41,903 bases of DNA from Clostridia bacterium (lineage in GTDB: Bacteria > Bacillota > Clostridia > Oscillospirales > CAG-272). The position numbers and the translations under genes are program-made. Location of the stretch: NCBI GenBank assembly GCA_017410065.1, contig JAFQRL010000044.1:1-41903 (forward strand), written 5' to 3'. The notes beneath the pieces are model-generated. The model ran no database searches. It worked only from the letters and a program-made list of their open reading frames with translations, and was not told where the DNA came from. Positions 39,527-41,903 of the stretch are shown here, piece by piece (within the stretch, counting starts at the first letter, position 1; each line of letters opens with the position of its first letter).

Positions 39527-40495
39527 ATGAAATATATATCAAATTTCAGTGATGCTTATAAAACACTTGAGCATACTCTGCACATTGTAACGGGAATTAG
39601 TGATAACAATAGAGGAATAATAGCGCTATTTATCAAGATTCTCCCACCCCCTCTTTCCTCGCAAATGGATTCGATAAGAAAATTCAGAAATGATTTTGAC
39701 GGGCACGGAGTAAAGGTGGCTGGGCAATCTCCCACGCCCCCGAAATCGTACATAGAGCTATTAAATCGAGAAATTAATTGGGTTTACAATAACCGCGAAT
39801 TGGTAAAAAGAAAAATGCTCAGTGCGCTTAACGATGATATAAGGCACAGAGTCAACGGCAGAGCGAGCTTTAACAGAACCGAAAATACGAGGACCTTGCC
39901 GAGTAGACGGTCAAGTGAGGTCGGTCTATCTCAGGCAAGACTTATGTTTGATTTTGACGGACTTACCGTTGATCTATCCAAGGTCTTATTCATCAGCCTT
40001 TCACTGGGTGACGATGACCGTTGGACGAGTATTTACGTTGTCTTTCTTAATGGCGATTGCAAAAATAGTGTATATAACAAAACATCACGTGACTGTTTTG
40101 GAAATTCACCCAGGGACTATTGGGAAAAAAACTTTGCAAATGATGGTGACTATGATCATACATCCAGAATGATGGCTCGTACGGATCTAATAGCAGCATT
40201 CAATAAATTAACTAATTGTTGCTTTTTTGATGGTGTTATTATAAATGCTGCCAACATCAAAAATATTCAAAGAAAAGATAAAACGGTTGTTGTGACGACT
40301 ATCTCGGGCAAAGAAATAAGGTCGGTATATGAAAGGCGTTCAACAGATCACAAAAGACGAAGCGTTAGGGAATACTGCGATACTTACGATTTGTTTTACA
40401 CCGAGAATGGCAAGCGGTATTATGACATACCCAGAGCACTGGATAAAATGATAGCGTTCGATTACAATATGGCACTTGACCTGCTTAACAAATAA
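39527..40495 (+). CDS. Uncharacterised protein with HEPN-like N-terminal motif
   Basis: AGAGG lies before ATG 39527; the protein has 322 residues. Residues 1-95 look helical and contain IRKFRNDFDGHG (50-61), close to the 'lRklRNdfaHg' motif of HEPN-domain ribonucleases: Arg54-Asn55 and His60 fit R-N-x4-H, within the RX4-6H range. A charged, low-complexity linker (about 100-140) leads to a beta-rich region (LTVDLSKVLFISLSLG, TSIYVVFLNGD) and a segment (FDGVIINAANIKNIQRKDKTVVVTTISGKEI) with a LytTR-like or PH-like strand pattern. The function is unknown. The HEPN motif raises a possible defence or toxin role. Confidence 0.55.
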   Translation: MKYISNFSDAYKTLEHTLHIVTGISDNNRGIIALFIKILPPPLSSQMDSIRKFRNDFDGHGVKVAGQSPTPPKSYIELLNREINWVYNNRELVKRKMLSALNDDIRHRVNGRASFNRTENTRTLPSRRSSEVGLSQARLMFDFDGLTVDLSKVLFISLSLGDDDRWTSIYVVFLNGDCKNSVYNKTSRDCFGNSPRDYWEKNFANDGDYDHTSRMMARTDLIAAFNKLTNCCFFDGVIINAANIKNIQRKDKTVVVTTISGKEIRSVYERRSTDHKRRSVREYCDTYDLFYTENGKRYYDIPRALDKMIAFDYNMALDLLNK

Positions 40496-40530
40496 AAGGG
40501 AAAGCCGTTTTATGAGAGGAATAAAATGTT

Positions 40531-40599
40531 TTGACAGTGAATAATGCGGTTGCAGAACGGATCATAAATCTTCCTAAAGAAGAGGGTATATCTCAATAA
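40531..40599 (+). pseudogene. Broken copy of the XRE regulator gene
   Basis: From TTG 40531 the frame reads TVNNAVAERIINLPKEEGISQ and stops at TAA 40597-40599, with K-F-Y-R-I-I-A and more stops beyond. The intact regulator at 37059-37301 begins TVNNAVAKRVSRLLAEKNISQYRLEQ, so 14 of 21 positions agree. The DNA match over TGACAGT.AA.AA.GC.GTTGC shows recent common origin. AGAGGA lies upstream. The rest of the helix-turn-helix is gone. Confidence 0.75.
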
Positions 40600-40650
40600 A
40601 AGTTTTACCGCATAATTGCTTGAATTAGAATAACAAATCTTTTGAAATAT

Positions 40651-40696
40651 AAAACTCGGTTGATCTTTGGTGAGGTCTCCGAGTTTTTCTTTTTTG
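40651..40696 (+). terminator. Terminator of the unknown-gene cluster
   Basis: AAAACTCGG (40651-40659) pairs with CCGAGTTTT (40679-40687), followed by TCTTTTTT. Confidence 0.82.
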
Positions 40697-40824
40697 GGCG
40701 AAAATCCGCTTTATGACGGAATTTGCAAGGTTTTTCGCCAAAATATGACGGTTTTTTCAACAAAAATTGAACTTCGGTTGAACTTAAGTTTAAAATAATA
40801 TTATATAATAATGTAGGATTAATA

Positions 40825-40853
40825 TTGACATCTATGTTTTTTTATGTCATAAT
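40825..40853 (+). promoter_or_regulatory. Promoter of the lipid kinase gene
   Basis: TTGACA (40825-40830), a 17-bp spacer and CATAAT (40848-40853). Confidence 0.75.
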
Positions 40854-40873
40854 AAGAAGGAGTTTGTCTAAAA

Positions 40874-41776
40874 ATGTTTAAGCACTACATATTCTATAAT
40901 CCGCTGGCGGGTGGAGAAGAGGCAGTTGCGAGGATCGAGGAATTTGCGTCGAGATACGAGGGCGCGCTTCTTTACGACATCACCAAGGGTGGCGGATACA
41001 GAGGAATTTGTGAGGGGCTTGATCCTTCGGATAAGGTCACGGTATCGGGCGGCGACGGCACGCTCAACAGATTTTTCAATGAGATGCGCGGCTTTGATTT
41101 CCCCTGCGACGTTTATTACTACCCATCAGGAACGGGTAACGATTTTATGCGCGAGATGATAGACACTCACGAGGGTGTGCTTGACGGCGAGACCCTTCAC
41201 GCGGTGCGTATCAACGATTATCTCAAGAATCTGCCCGTGGCAACGGTCACAACGGCGGACGGCGGAGTGGTCGAGAGTCGGTTCATCAACGGCGTTGGTT
41301 ACGGCATAGACGGCTACTGCTGCGTTGTTGGAGACGGTCTTCGCGAGGCGGGCGAAAAGCACATCAACTACACGGGCATTGCCATAAAGGGTCTGCTTTT
41401 CCATTATAAGCCCTGCGACGTGAAGGTAACTGTGGACGGTGTGGAGCATAGCTTCAAGAAGGCTTGGCTTGCGCCCGTTATGAAAGGAAAGTATTACGGC
41501 GGCGGAATGATCCCCACGCCCGAGCAGAAAAGGGATTCGGGCGAGCTTTCGGTCCTTATCTTCCACGGCTCGGGAAAGCTTAAAACGCTTATGATCTTCC
41601 CATCCATTTTCAAGGGCGAGCACGTGAAGAAGAAAAAGCACGTCACGGTGCTTTCGGGCAAGGAGATACTCGTTGAGTATTCGGATCCTCGCCCCGCGCA
41701 GATAGACGGCGAGACAGTTAAGGACGTTAAGAGCGTTTTTGCAAGCTCAAGGGTAGCCAATACCAACCTGAATTGA
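40874..41776 (+). CDS. Diacylglycerol kinase family lipid kinase
   Basis: A 300-residue soluble protein of the DgkB/YegS type. NPLAGG at 9-14 and SGGDGTLNRFFNEM with GGDGTLN at 59-65 form the nucleotide-binding site; YPSGTGNDFMRE and INGVGYGIDGYCC are also characteristic. The C-terminal beta-sandwich (about 140-300) binds lipid (GKYYGGGMIPTPEQKRDSGELSVLIF, QIDGE). Members phosphorylate diacylglycerol or related lipids at the membrane, recycling them for phospholipid synthesis. AAGGAG lies upstream of ATG 40874, and a good promoter precedes it. No gene follows in the last 127 bp. Confidence 0.9.
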   Translation: MFKHYIFYNPLAGGEEAVARIEEFASRYEGALLYDITKGGGYRGICEGLDPSDKVTVSGGDGTLNRFFNEMRGFDFPCDVYYYPSGTGNDFMREMIDTHEGVLDGETLHAVRINDYLKNLPVATVTTADGGVVESRFINGVGYGIDGYCCVVGDGLREAGEKHINYTGIAIKGLLFHYKPCDVKVTVDGVEHSFKKAWLAPVMKGKYYGGGMIPTPEQKRDSGELSVLIFHGSGKLKTLMIFPSIFKGEHVKKKKHVTVLSGKEILVEYSDPRPAQIDGETVKDVKSVFASSRVANTNLN

Positions 41777-41903
41777 ACACGTTTTAATCTGCATATTTTC
41801 CCGAGTAATGCGCCAAAATTTCTTGCAATATCCGCATATTACTTCAAAATTTCGGCTTTTCCTCAGAAAAATCTGCAAGATTAAAATAATTCTTACCTAA
41901 AGC

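Overview
The window looks like a chromosome segment of a spore-forming member of the Clostridia, probably an uncultured gut Oscillospirales/Christensenellales-type bacterium. The evidence is spoIIE preceded by a Spo0A-type box, a 26-codon spoVM just downstream, many consensus sigma-A promoters (TTGACA-17-TATAAT), strong AGGAGG-type ribosome binding sites, and several carbohydrate-active enzymes. Most genes have roughly balanced to GC-rich codon use. Clearly AT-rich islands (7.3-8.7 kb, 23.7-25.5 kb, 37.7-40.5 kb) stand out as acquired DNA.

Layout. 1-137: 3' end of a group II intron (maturase C-terminus, domains V and VI). 0.5-4.6 kb: two divergent glycosidase genes. 4.6-5.16 kb: a 551-bp transposon-like element with inverted ends and an 8-bp target duplication that carries a small membrane-protein gene. 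5.2-7.1 kb: nagA-tcdA operon. 7.3-8.7 kb: type II restriction-modification pair (ScaI-like endonuclease, beta-class methyltransferase). 9.0-16.5 kb: rRNA methyltransferase, GH2 beta-glycosidase, PlsC-like acyltransferase with a zinc ribbon, ComM/YifB ATPase. 16.9-23.3 kb: U32 protein, AraC regulator and divergent unknown gene, HtrA-like lipoprotein protease. 23.7-25.5 kb: a HipA-like kinase with a partner that joins a HipA N-subdomain-like region to a degenerate serine-resolvase/HTH region. 25.7-28.0 kb: flavin reductase, XRE regulator, ApbE. 28.2-31.1 kb: spoIIE and spoVM. 31.6-34.9 kb: response regulator/histidine kinase/SLOG operon and truB. 35.1-37.0 kb: ACT-domain and PFL (UPF0210) pair. 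37.06-40.6 kb: XRE regulator, four uncharacterised genes including one with a HEPN-like motif, and a broken copy of the XRE gene. 40.9-41.8 kb: lipid kinase.

The most striking feature is a family of intergenic multi-hairpin elements (10.2, 14.6, 19.3, 19.55, 21.8, 23.3 and 31.4 kb). Each uses one short linker word, about four times forward and then about four times as its reverse complement, with a small variable hairpin between successive words. A terminator-like hairpin usually stands at one end and a capping hairpin at the other. The linker word differs between elements (AGTGAAGTT, GTGATGT, GCGATAT, GTTATGA) but is uniform within each, so all linkers of an element appear to change together. 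Some hairpins are shared between elements with different words. This is the best candidate here for an undescribed nucleic-acid system.

All calls come from reading the sequence and from recalled family motifs. No searches or folding programs were run.
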